A stretch of 64,000 bases of DNA from Anaspis maculata (taxonomy: Eukaryota > Arthropoda > Insecta > Coleoptera > Scraptiidae): contig OX421967.1 in assembly GCA_949128115.1 (NCBI GenBank), positions 22,398,635 to 22,462,634 of the forward strand. The letters are read 5' to 3'. This document shows, in pieces, positions 22,840 through 33,778 of the stretch. A program made the position numbers and the translations under genes. Positions within the stretch are counted from its first letter, which is position 1; every line of letters begins with the position of its first letter. Under the pieces are notes generated by a model. The model worked only from the letters and a program-made list of their open reading frames with translations. It made no database searches and had not been told where the DNA came from.

Positions 22840-24720
22840 CAATGATGAATGCGGAAATTGCGCCATGTTGTTTCATATTGAACTTTTGTATTTTTTCAAC
22901 AGATTATATTGAGATTTTAAATAAATACTTAGTCATGATGAACAATCGAAATGCATTTGTCATTCTTGATTGTTGCTGGTCCACTGAGAGGATGTCTTTC
23001 ACTTTGAGGTTACTTTTTTGTTTGTGAATAAATTGGTCTTGAAATTACAATTACTTCATGTTATAACGGTGCCCATTTTCGCGACTCGCAAAAGTGACAT
23101 TATTGACAGTCTCTTCTCGTAGTTATATGACATTTCTATCATCATTACCGCAAGATCCGATTGGTATTTTGAACCTATGCCAACATGAAATAGACAGTCT
23201 AAATGCATCTGCTAAATTTAGATTTTTGACGTTTCAAAACGCCGCCATATTGAACTGTTGCATTTCTCATCCGATCTGATTGAGATTTCAAACCTACACC
23301 CACTTGAGAATGGCGATCAAAATGCGTCTGTCAAATTTGGATTTTTGACGTTTCAGAGGCCGCTATATTGAACTTTCGCATTTTTCAACCGATCTGATTG
23401 GGATTTTAAACCTACACCCACTTGAGGTTGGCGATCAAAATACATTGAATAAAATTTCAAGCCTCTACCTACTTGAAGTCGACAATTGAGATGCATCTGT
23501 CAAATTTGCCATTTTGACATTTCCAAAGCTGCCATATCGAACTTTTGTATTTTTCAACAGATTCTCAACCAATCTGATTTGGATTTTGAACCTTCACCCA
23601 CTTGAGGTTGACAAACAAAATGCATCTGTCAAATTTTGATTTTTGGCGTTTCATGAGGCCGCCATATTGAACTTTGGCATTTTTCGTCCGATCTGATTGA
23701 GATTTTAAACCTACACCCACTTGAGAATGACGATCAAAATGCATCTGTCAAATTTTGATTTTTGACGTTTCAGAGGCCGCTACATTGAACTTTCGCATTC
23801 TTGAACCGATCTGATTGGGCTTTTGAACCTACACCCACTTGAGGTTGGCGATCAAAATACATCTGTCAAATTTTGATTGTTGACGTTTTAGAGACCGATA
23901 TATTGAACTTTCGCATTTTTCAACCAATCTGATTGGGATTTTAAACCAATACCCACTTGAGGTCGACAATGGAAATGCATCTGTCAAATTTTGATTCTTG
24001 ACGTTTCAAGAGGCCGCCATAGTGAACTTTTGCATCTTCCAACTTGACCGATTGATATTTCGAGTCTTTAACTACTTGAAGTTGACACTTGAGATGCATC
24101 TGTCAAATTTGCCATTTTGACATTTTCAAGGCTGCCATATTGAACTTTTGTATTTTCCAACAGTCTCTCAACCAATTTGATTGAGATTTTGAACCTATAC
24201 CCACTTGAGGTTGACAATCGAATTGCATCTGTCTGATTGTGATCCTTGAAGTTTCAAGAGGCCGCCATATTGAACTTTTGCATCTTCCAACCGATCTGAT
24301 TGGGATTTTAAACCCTATACCTACTTGAGTTTGACAATCGAAATGCATTTGTCAAATTTTGATTCTTGACGTTTCAACGGGCCGCCATATTGAACTTTTG
24401 CATATTTCAACTTATCGGATTGATATTTCAAGCCTTTGCCTACTTGAAGTCGACAATTGGATGCATCAGTCAAATTTGTCTTCTCGACATTTCCAAGGCT
24501 GCCATATTAATCTTCTGTATTTTTCAACAGATTAAATTGAGATTCTAAACAAATACTCAGTCAAGATGGAAAATCGAAATGCATTTGTCAAATTTGACAT
24601 CTTGGCAGTGTGGAGCGGCCGTATTAAACTCTTGCTTTTTTTCAACAGAATCCATTGGATTTTCGAACCTAGGCTTGGTTCAGATTAACAAATGGAACGT
24701 AGCTGTCAAATTTTGAATTT
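22840..24720 (+). repeat. Tandem array of ~120-bp monomers (about 15 units)
   Basis: Each monomer runs roughly GCCGCCATATTGAACTTTTG, a Phe/Asn-like T-rich stretch, CCGATCTGATTGGGATTTT, AAACCTACACCCACTTGAGG, TTGACAATC.AAATGCATCT, GTCAAATTTTGATTTTTGAC, GTTTCAAGAG. Spacing is about 117-130 bp. Variant monomers with GCTGCCATAT.GAACTTTTGTAT and CTACTTGAAGT.GACA recur near 23450-23545, 24055-24150 and 24425-24510, suggesting higher-order units of about five and three monomers. CCGCCATATTG is exact at 23242, 23659, 24262 and 24382. One or two monomers of the same kind are found inverted at 40970-41165. Confidence 0.85.
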
Positions 24721-24925
24721 TGCACATATCTTGATTTCATCTCAATTTCTCCATCAAATATTGGGAAAGGCTCCTGAATATCACAAATACACAGTTCTGC
24801 CTTTCTTCCTACTACAGTGTCTTCCACGACAGTACCTTCTCCACGGTTTAGGTTTCTATAACGCATAATCGTCGCTTTCATTTTCAAAGCTTCGTCATGT
24901 TTCCAGTATTTTCAGTAGTTATTTT

Positions 24926-25141
24926 CTTCATCTGACCAAAATACTATCGACAAACATGCATAAAATTACTAAACTCGCCAAGGGAAAACCTGACATCTGC
25001 CTAAAACAACGGAAAATCAACATCATGTATACAATTCCCTCTCCTCTTGTCCGGTGTCAGTGAAACAAATTTCCTGGCTACTTTTAAACCAATGCTGTTA
25101 CCCAGGCGACGGCTTGCCGGCGCCGGTGACAGCTAGTCTAC
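24926..25141 (+). repeat. Composite repeat copy 1, block B with terminal GC hairpin
   Basis: Repeated in reverse complement at 36510-36725. It ends GGCTTGCCGGCGCCGGTGAC then AGCTAGTCTAC; the self-complementary CCGGCGCCGG followed within a few bases by CTAG resembles a Helitron 3' end (hairpin, then CTRR). The two copies share four or five bases beyond CTAG, so the exact end is uncertain. Confidence 0.65.
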
Positions 25142-25266
25142 CTAAACTAAAGAAGCAAATGGTTAACGAACTTACCCTAGTTATCACTCTGATTCCATCA
25201 GATTTCGAAAAAGAATCTCGGCTTCGCGAGAGTCTCTACCTCTCTCCGCGTTCTTCTTTTTTTCAG

Positions 25267-25335
25267 CAGGGGACTTTACCAGTTCAAAGTGATGCCCTTT
25301 GGGCTAAAGAATGCCCCCAAAAGTTCTCGGAGGTT
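25267..25335 (+). pseudogene. Tiny Ty3/Gypsy RT remnant
   Basis: One frame reads GLYQFKVMPFGLKNAPK, the conserved segment just before the RT primer grip in Ty3/Gypsy elements. No flanking RT motif remains on either side. It lies 125 bp right of the composite repeat. Confidence 0.75.
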
Positions 25336-26608
25336 TTTTTCCCAATAACGGTGCCCATAACATACTCAGCGGGCACACAAATTATTGATATTGCCACCCG
25401 CTTCTTCATCCCCTATCTAGCACCTGACTCCTACCCCTAGCCTAGTCACTATTTACCGTTTTCATGACAAGATCCTCCCTCTTGTAGCTCAAGCAGAGAC
25501 AGCGAACAGAACAGTTTTAATGAACAAACTCTAAATTAAGAAGCTTTTTTGTTCAAACTTAAGTGCTGTGCGAAAATGGTGTCACCAAAAACAATTAAAA
25601 TTGGAGAGTCAACGGACTCGAATTTTACTGACCAATAAATCTGATCCTGTCGCAAATAATACTATCGCAAAATGAAATTGTTGGTTATATTACGACCTAG
25701 CTAAATTTAGTTTTCGTCATTAAACCTACAATGCACGCCATACATAAATTATTATTAATAATAACCTGAATGCAGCACATGCAATCGTTTATTTCCATCA
25801 TTCGCTGTTGCACTGAAATTGCTGAGCCATACCGTAATCTATCATATAACTTAAAAAGGAAGGTGGAGGTACAGCTGACTGCTCCAATCAAATCCTTTTT
25901 GTCTCCATTCCAGTGATGTTAAGTTTCCAACAAATTCTGCGACATTTGCCTTTGGCACACTTGCTAGAACCCGGTCTGGGACTTCGTCTGCGATCTTATA
26001 TTGACACAAATTAACTCGGTATTCCAATTAGTTTATTATTACGGAGTCAAGTCTCGCCTATTTTCCAACACCTTGTCGCAATCGTTCCATCTGCTTGAAC
26101 TTTAATTCGTCACGGAATTTCCACATCGAATTGCTGTAGTGTATGAAGATTTTTTTTTGGTTCTCGAAATTTGTGCTCAAACGAACTCGCGCTTTTATTA
26201 AAATTTTCTCCCGGACTCCGTCAGTTTCCATGCTCATTTTCACTCTTTTCTCCTTTCGCGTGCAATTTTCAATTCACCTTCGGGGATTATTAAACTTCAA
26301 ATTTTGCTTGCCTTGCTTTTATTTGCCGCACACGGTGTGTACTTTATATACCTACCCGCCGGATTTATCCAATAATAATAATAATTCTGGGAAGTTGCGG
26401 AGGATTAAGGCCACAGGGATGGAGTTAATAAGGCGTGGAGAAGTTAATGAAAGTTTTCCAATATCGAGTATCTCTACCTAGTACAGCGTGTGCGGGTAAA
26501 CTGCGGGATTTAAAGATCAACATTACATCTACAACAGTGAGAGTGCAATTCCAGACTGCGGGAGTGAAGAGGGAAGCGGGAGCTTTTTTAATAACTTGAT
26601 AGTCTAAT
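25336..26608. other. Unassigned DNA, no gene seen
   Basis: No domain or repeat recognised; several short ORFs (for example 26143-26481) lack features. Confidence 0.4.
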
Positions 26609-26766
26609 AGCTGTATTACACATTACACTATACAATTTCTTGTACAATTTTTCAAACAATCTGACAAAATATTGTCAAAAAACAATAAACTTGATTGTTT
26701 AACTGACAGATTGTTCAAGAAATTGTACAAGAAATTGTACAAGAAATTGTGTAGTGTAATACAGCA
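26609..26766. repeat. Short hairpin MITE-like element
   Basis: GCTGTATTACA at 26610 is mirrored by TAATACAGC ending at 26765, and ATTACACTATACAATTTCTTG near 26622 by CAAGAAATTGTGTAGTGTAAT near 26740. The right arm holds two copies of the 13-bp word GTACAAGAAATT, so it is slightly longer. No ORF. Confidence 0.7.
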
Positions 26767-26922
26767 TTAAGATATTTCATCGAGACATTTTGTGGACGTT
26801 CCATTCAGTACATTCTTTTATTAGTGTAGATTCTACAAAAGCGGATTTCTTTTCTCCATAACTATCTATTAGGGGCGTTGCATAATCCAAATGCGATGAT
26901 TGTAGCTGGTCATAGTCTTATT

Positions 26923-28443
26923 AGGCCAGGCGGTAGGTCATTCTGGATAGAAAAAATTCCGACCAAAGCTTTTATGGTGTCAAACTCTTCGTAAGGTCAG
27001 TAGGTATCTACCACTGAGTTTCCGCCCGAAAACGAGTTGTGCTGATTCCTCCACATCTGCCCAAAGGTAAAGGATGTCTTGAAGGTGCAAAAAGACCTGT
27101 TGAGCCCCCGTACTTTTTAATTCAATCTGCCTCAATGCAAACGTACAACTCTAACGCAAACATTGGAAGCATTTGTCATCATCTCTGTGCCAGTCTTACT
27201 GTTGAAAAAAAAGATTTCTTTGTGCGGGTCAGATAAATCACATTTAATTGTTTTTCCACACAAGAAAACGATGGAGCCACATGCATTTTGGATGTTTCCC
27301 AATAACTTGTACTCACTGAGCCTATTTATGGCGTTAAAATTTCAATTACAGCATTTTTGAAGATGTTGCCCGCGAAGAAGTGAATAATTTTTACCCACCT
27401 GTTCAGCAGGAATTTTTTCAATTTTACCTAACACCATTCTCGAAAATTTTATAGGAAATGACAAGCTGGAACTGTTTTCTAATGATATTATATCTGGCTT
27501 AACCGCGGCACGCTTTTTGAAAGTGTAGGAAACTGATTTCTTTCGAGCGATTCTATTTTACCCGCGTGCGGCCATGCCTACTTGACATAGACCAGACTGA
27601 TTGCACAAGCTTGGAAATAGACTCTCTTCCAGCTTTGAAACACGACCATTAATGATAAAATGATGTATGATTTCTTCATAAATCAATGTACAAAGTCTCA
27701 ATAATAATGGTCGCGTTTTAAAGCTGGAAAAGAGTACATTTCCAAGCTCGTGTAATCAGTTCGGTCTATGTCAAGTAGGCACGGCCTCACACGGGTGAAA
27801 CAGGAGCTCTCGAAAAGAAAACCGTTTTTTAGACTTTCAAGTGCGTGCCGCGGTTAAGCCAGGCACGATATCGTTAGAGAAGAGTTTAAGCTTTTCATTA
27901 CTCATAAAATTTTCGCAAACGGTGTTTGGTAAAATTGAAAAAATTGCTGCTGAACAGGCGGATGGAAATTATTAACCTTTTTGCTGGCACCATCTTCAAA
28001 AATGCTGTTATTGAAATTTTAATGCCATAGATGGGCTCACTGAGTACAAGTTATTAGAAAACATCCAAAATACATGTTGCTCCATCGTTTTCTTGTGTTG
28101 AAAAACAATCAAATGTGATTTATTTGATCCGCACAAAGAAATCTTTTTTTTCAACAGTAAGACTGGCACAGAGATGATGACAGATGCTTCCAATGTTTGC
28201 GTAAGAGTTGTACGTTTGCATTTAGGCAAATAGAACAAAAAAGTACGAAGGTTGACCAGGTCTTTTGGCACTTTTGAGGCATCCTTTACCTTCGCGCAGA
28301 TGTGGAGGAACCAGCACAACTCGTTTTTGGGCGGAAACTCAGTGGTAGATAACTACTGACCTTACGAAGAGTTTGACACCATAAAAGCTTTGGTCGGAGT
28401 TCTTTCCAGATTGTAGTGATTTTGCAGACATACCGCCTGGCCT
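26923..28443. mobile_element. Foldback element with ~700-bp arms
   Basis: The termini are AGGCCAGGCGGTA (26923) and TACCGCCTGGCCT (ends 28443). The arms pair for most of their length: GACCAAAGCTTTTATGGTGTC (about 26962) is mirrored near 28376, GTGTCAAACTCTTCGTAAGG near 28365, and CATAGACC.GACTGATT.CACAAGCTTGGAAAT near 27585 is mirrored near 27740-27770. The centre is around 27680. Arms differ by scattered substitutions and small indels, so it is not recent. No transposase; the near-identical peptides read from the two arms are mirror artefacts. Confidence 0.8.
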
Positions 28444-28474
28444 ATATACGCAAAGTATCAGATTTTTTTGTCAC

Positions 28475-28600
28475 AATCTTCCGTTAGTCTCTCGAATGTT
28501 GCGGTGGCGTTGATAATCCGAACGGCATGACTAACCTCCTGTCATAGTCCGATACGATTAGTAACAAAAGCAGATTCCTTTCTGTCAAAGCCATTATTCT
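28475..28600 (-). pseudogene. Ty3/Gypsy RT remnant, same repeat unit as 30330-30612
   Basis: On the minus strand VMPFGL is followed, after a one-base shift, by NATATFERLTEDCD. This is the VMPFGLCNAPATFERL segment of Ty3/Gypsy RT. The DNA just before it (TTTGTTACTAATCGTATCGG on the minus strand) matches the linker of the tandem units at 30330-30612, so this is a detached unit of that repeat. Confidence 0.7.
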
Positions 28601-28767
28601 GTCATTCCATTAGTCATAAAATGAAATGCAAGATACACTGTTTGATGCTGATTCTACGGCATCGCGTAATTAAATGAAAGAAAGTTCTCGAACCCGTGCT
28701 ACGAGGATTTTTTCTTCGGGACGCGAAGTACCTTGAGCAGTCAGGTACTTCGAACATGTAAGGTATT

Positions 28768-29140
28768 CTGAAGAAAGGTCCTGACAACTATCGTTTCTGC
28801 GTCGATTACCTAAAGGATGAAGGCCGTCACAAAGAGGGACGCTTATCCACTTCCATAAATCTCCAGTCTCCGATCAGCTCGGTCGCGCCCGCTACCTCAC
28901 TTTTCTGGACATCAAGTCAGCCTTCTGGCAAGTGCCGATGGAAGACCGATCGAAAGCAAAAACGGCGTTTATTGTTCTTACTCGAGACCTGTTTTAGTTC
29001 GCTCGCATGCCATTCGGCCTGTACAATGCTTGTTCCACTGGAGGTGTGGAACTGACAGATATAAGAGGTAAGTCTCCCAAGGAAATCATCCGATTCAGTG
29101 AAGAAGTAGATTTCCTGGGACATGAAATTGAAGCATGGTT
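28768..29140 (+). pseudogene. Ty3/Gypsy RT pseudogene (first of two abutting fragments)
   Basis: Reads KKGPDNYRFCVDY, then after a frameshift YLTFLDIKSAFWQVPMEDRS (palm motif A, Asp in LDIKSAF), KAKTAFIVLTRDLF, a stop codon, FARMPFGLYNA, and later FSEEVDFLGHEI. The segment between MPFGLYNA and VDFLGHEI, which should carry the YxDD motif, is deleted and replaced by about 60 bp. Motif order and strand fit one decayed RT. No active enzyme is possible. Confidence 0.85.
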
Positions 29141-29206
29141 ACGTACATTCTCCAAGACCAAACGACCACCTCTAATCTACAATTTACCATCTACAATCTA
29201 CTATGC

Positions 29207-29396
29207 TCCTGGCACCTGGCAGCGCCTCATTAATCGCCTCGGAGTACAGCTGGAACCATTCTTCAACGTCTTCGGGAGGCTGGACTTGTTGCTGAATGAG
29301 ACAAATGCCACTTTTCCGTCCCGAGTTGCACCATTTGGGTTACACTGTGGATGAGCAAGGCGTGGGAGTCGATCCTGCAAGAGTCCAGGTCACCTT
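29207..29396 (+). pseudogene. Second Ty3/Gypsy RT fragment
   Basis: Starts with the APGTWQRLINRLG segment, which precedes the YxDD motif in this family, followed by LEPF. It ends, after a frameshift, with HLGYTVDEQGV.VDPARVQ, the connection after the palm. It restarts upstream of where the previous fragment stopped, so it comes from a different copy or subfamily (APGTW here versus NATATF/NACS nearby). The YxDD motif is not intact. Confidence 0.75.
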
Positions 29397-30329
29397 GGAA
29401 TTGTCGGCGTAACTCGCCAAATACAGCGGTCTGATTGGTTGGTATCCGCCGTTGCTATGGTAACCGCACTTACGGCGGTCTCAGCCCCAACTTGGTATCG
29501 AGCCGTTACTCAAGAACTGCAAAACGCCGGACTCTCTGACCGGGTTGGGAGGAGGTCCATCTCTGTCCCACCGCAAGAGTTGAACGTTCAACCGTTAACC
29601 AAACAGTTAACTTCGTTACGGGAAGATAGCTTTAAACCGTTAAGGTTGATTTTTCATCTTATGAATAAATATTTCCTATTCCTATCATAGCATATCTTAT
29701 TTTATTTTATGTGAATTTTTTATTTCGAAAACTAACCAACCATCATTCTTGCCTTCAAAACCACGCAAACAACAGCACCTCAAAAATAACAAAACCATGA
29801 AACGATTTTTTGGGACTTTTCCGAAAATCTTGGAAGTTTTTCTGGTTTTGTCTTTTTCCACAGTAGAAAATTTCATTTTATGCTTTTTTAGCACAGTATC
29901 TCCATACCGGATTAACTCAACCCTGAGGTGCAATACTTGTGGTTAATTATTATAGTACCGATCGTAAGAAGCAATGGTATTCAACCTTTTGGTTAAAGCT
30001 AACCAAAGATGGAAATTTTGACTCTAGATTTTTGCGAATAATAATGGTCATAAAAGTTGATGTTGACGGACTTGAGTCAACAGAAGTTGAATGTAACGGA
30101 GGTCAATTAATCCGTTAATGATTTTTCAAGTCAACTTTAGAGTTTAATCGTTACCGAAGAGCTTAACTTTGTTATTTAACGATTAACAATCTGGTACCCA
30201 GCTTTGATTTTGTGTAAAGACGTTCATATGAGCTCGAAACATGGTGGGTTCTGGCGAATCGCATGAATTTTTTGAAAGACAAATTTTTTGTAATTATGTC
30301 CGTGTCGTCTCAATGTAAATTTAGAACCT
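29397..30329. other. Unassigned DNA, no gene seen
   Basis: 29430-29690 is GC-richer and ends in an AATAAATATTTCCTATTCC-type tail near 29662, which might be the 3' end of a retroposed sequence, but no domain supports this. The remainder is AT-rich with short ORFs. Confidence 0.4.
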
Positions 30330-30612
30330 TAAAAGTTGCATGATCCGAACAGCATGCCCTCAATTGTCAGAGACCGATATGATGAGTAGTAAAAGCAATT
30401 TATTTCTGTCACAGACTTCCACTAGTCTCTGAGAAGTTGGAGGGAACCTTACATGATCCGAATGGTATAACTATGAACTGCCGTAGTGTGGCACAATAAA
30501 CAGTAAAATTGATTTCTTTGCATCAGCACCTTTTCCATTTAGTCTCTCAAAAGCTGTGGGAGATTGCACGATCCGAACGGCATGACCTTGAACTGTGTTA
30601 GGCTCGGAATTT
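30330..30612 (-). repeat. ~113-bp tandem repeat built from a Gypsy RT segment (three units)
   Basis: The word GATCCGAA.GG.AT recurs at about 30342, 30454 and 30568, giving a period of 112-115 bp. Read on the minus strand the three units give VMPFGSCN, VIPFGSCK and GMLFGSCN, each followed within a frame or two by an ERL/QRL word (for example FERLNGK, QRLVEVCD) as in Ty3/Gypsy RT, and then by a non-RT linker. Frames are broken in every unit. This is a minisatellite derived from a retrotransposon segment. Confidence 0.72.
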
Positions 30613-33600
30613 ACCTCATCTATGCTCCGCTACTGGAGGTGCATCGTTTACGTGTGTGCTGCTGCTATCAACTGAAGACTTTCACTTTTCAGACTTCGAT
30701 TTTCAAGGCAGAGGATTTTGTGGTTTGCATTGCCACAAATTGCCACTCGCGCCATGGGCATGGGCTGAAGAATACACAGTTTAGCTTTTTTGTCGTTTTC
30801 ACCTTTCCGCAAAAGAACGAGCCTATGAATTCGGAGATCGACGTTCAAGTCTTTCTTTTCCATCATTGGTTGAACCAGCTAGCGATTTCGTAGTCGCTGT
30901 CGTTTAAGCCATCAGCCTCGCCAGCGGAAGGACATCGCCGAGGCCTCGAAACCAGCTTGCTGTCACTCAGCCACATGTAATCGTCCTCTTCAGAGCCCAG
31001 TGCGTCCCGGCTGTTATCGATGTTGTTAATATATTTATCTCGTTATGTGCCATTGTGTCGAGTGTTTTCCTGATCCGACTTGTTTTCTAGTGCCACCGCT
31101 CAACCAGACGTGGCCTGCCTACGTTGAATCGACTACCATCAGCTGGGGACACCGGAAAATTAGAAAATTCATGGCACCCTTACTTCCTACCAGCAATCAG
31201 CATCCTCATTACTCTCCGGCAAAAACTCGCCGATTGTGTCTCAAGTCTGGGCCACATTTGGGCCGGAGCAGTGTCGCTGGGAACTGGTCGTCTGGAAATC
31301 ACTCGACCGGAGGACGCACACCCCTCGGAGCGGCTGGGAGACGCACTGGCACCAGAAAGGGAAGTCCCGTACATTTTCTTAGATTCAAGTAGTGTAGAGA
31401 CGGCTAGCTAAACCGTACATTCATTTTTGTCAATTGTTAACGTATTTCGCGTACACACACTGTTTATTACTGCGTACTACAATAAATACAAGCCAACAAT
31501 TATTTACTTAGGAATATCGCTGTGATTCCTACTCGCTTTTAATCCGCTCGCTACCACTTCGCAGTCCAGTTTATAGCTGACTGTCGCGCTGAGGACGGTG
31601 CTTATATATGCCTTCAATTAGTGTTCTCGAACTTTCCATCATCCTCCAGCAATTTCCATTGTGACCCGGCACTTGGTTTCTACTAGACGACTCTCGAATA
31701 ATCACACACCTTTCGCGTGCTTCCCGTGTGTTCTGGTATGTGGCACCGCCGCCAAAATGGACAGATGTAGCTTGATCCACTGCTGAAGTCTCCATACAGT
31801 TGTACGGGAAAAAGCTTACACGCGCGCTTTGGAGTACACCAGAACGCTCCGCACTTGTACACTGCGATCTCACGGGAAGAGTCTAGCAAGATCGCGTGTT
31901 ATCCAGAATCGCCGCTCGCAACAATATACTAAAGCCGAAAAGAATGTACTGTTTTGCTTCCCAACCCCTGTCTCTTGTTTTTGTGTCCTAATTTTCTTGT
32001 AGAATCCGAGGGATTTGCTACCGCCTTTTTGGAAGCTTTCTTGAGCTGGCTTGAACGACGTCCAAAATAGTCTTGACATTCACAGATTCATGAACTTTAG
32101 CTCAAAGGCGTTAATCTTTGTCTCATCGATAATCAGAGATAGGTAAAAACATTGATGGGTAAGCAGAACGTGACCGATGCTTCATGTTGAACTCTAAACC
32201 AAAAACCGAGCAATACAGCCCTGGCGAAAGGAAATAAACGCCGGCATCTCGCAGGCCGTCAAAGAAGGGACGGGTTAAGTGCCGGTTTTAAAATTCAAAG
32301 AATTTTGATGACCGCTTTTCACGTTCCCCCATAAATCCGACTAGGCGCGCACGAAGCGATAATTGGAATTAATTGCAACACAAGCTTGTATCTCTCTATA
32401 GTTGGCGTGATGTTGATGAACAGCTGTGGGATCGTCGCTCAGGGAACAGAAACGACTGGTTTGTGTATGGGTGATTATTTAATTGTCACGGGCTTTTGAT
32501 CATTTGTATTATCATCCGCATATTGCATGCGCATATTAAAAACAACCCGCGAAGCGTATGAATTGAGTTTCCATCCGAGTTTGTAGAGTATAAGCGTAAT
32601 AATGGACCCTAGTCAAGGGTTTTGAAAGTTTGAAACTAGCCCTGGCTACAGTATCTTTTTGTAGGTACTGTGCTTAGGCGGAGTATACCGCGAGCAGCAC
32701 TTATTATAAACTTCCTGCAACTTCATACCTACTACACGCCACTATATCGAAACTATAAGTTTCTGCTCACTTATCTCTATATGAACAAAAGCAATCCCAG
32801 TTCTGACAGCACATTATAAAATTTCCTTTCCATGCAGCTTTTGGATATGCAAGGTATAAGTGCCCGACTGCAGAACAGCGTACTGCACACGTAGATAGGT
32901 ACTTACATCTAACTTAGTTTCGCTCATTTCTCTTACATCTTCTCTCTATATACCTACCTACCTTGCTTTACCTTGCTTCTTTCGGATGTTTCTATGTCTG
33001 TTATAACTGCACTGTGTGGGATATAATGAAATTCCAAAACATTTGAGCGAGAGAAAGCCTCCGCCACTTCACTCTGCGAGCGCAAGAGAGTTTATTCAAG
33101 ATTCCAAAAACGCTCTGCACCACCATTTCATTCCGCCCCCAATCCTGCTGCCATACTACCTGCCTACTACATCTAATAATATGTAAAATCGAGCTTCTGA
33201 TGGCGGTGCTGGGGGGCTTTCAGTTCTCGCCTGTACCTACCCCCCCGCCCCCTCCCGCGCGCTTAGCCCCAAACTCAAATTAAATCCGCCAGCGAGGCAG
33301 TTTATTTGAATCCTCTATTCCTCTAAAACTCCCGATTTCCACACGCGTATAGGTGGGTGGGCACGTTTTAAGTGTGTTGAACAAAATGGGATTATACGTC
33401 CTCCGTATATAGTCGAGAGAATGTTTTATTGTGTTAGACGTTTTAACGCGGAACGTGCGACGGCCATATTTCACGTTGGTAATTCGGATAATAATTGTCT
33501 TTGGTGAAATTCAGAAATCCGACTGTGCGGCTTCTGGGATGGAATTCAAGAGTTACGAGAGAATGATCTTTGGGGCATAAGATAAGCATGGCAGGCGAAA

Positions 33601-33778
33601 TGGCTACGAATTTGACACATGCCGTAACTGTCAAACAGTGCATTTCTGGCTTGTCCCCAGTTGTTCTATGCCAGGATTATCAGTAGCTGCATAATTCCAG
33701 CTGGGCGGAGATATAGTGTCACCGAGAGAGAGAGTGCTTAGCGGTCGAATAGTCAGTGAAGAAGCTCAGCCATATCTA
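30613..33778. other. Unassigned DNA, no gene recognised
   Basis: The region 31045-31411 is open in two plus-strand frames and one minus frame and is locally GC-richer; no domain is recognisable and the frames overlap, so no CDS is called. 31.57-32.08 kb has minus-strand ORFs, also featureless. 32.6-33.3 kb is rich in TACCTACCTACC-type runs and CT/CA tracts. Confidence 0.4.

Noticed and set aside
22840..24720. CRISPR-like array
   Set aside because: Whole ~120-bp monomers are repeated with gradual divergence. There are no short identical repeats with unique spacers, and the context is eukaryotic.
31045..31411. Overlapping ORFs of 115 and 95 codons
   Set aside because: Two plus frames and one minus frame are open at once, with no domain, splice context or repeat support.
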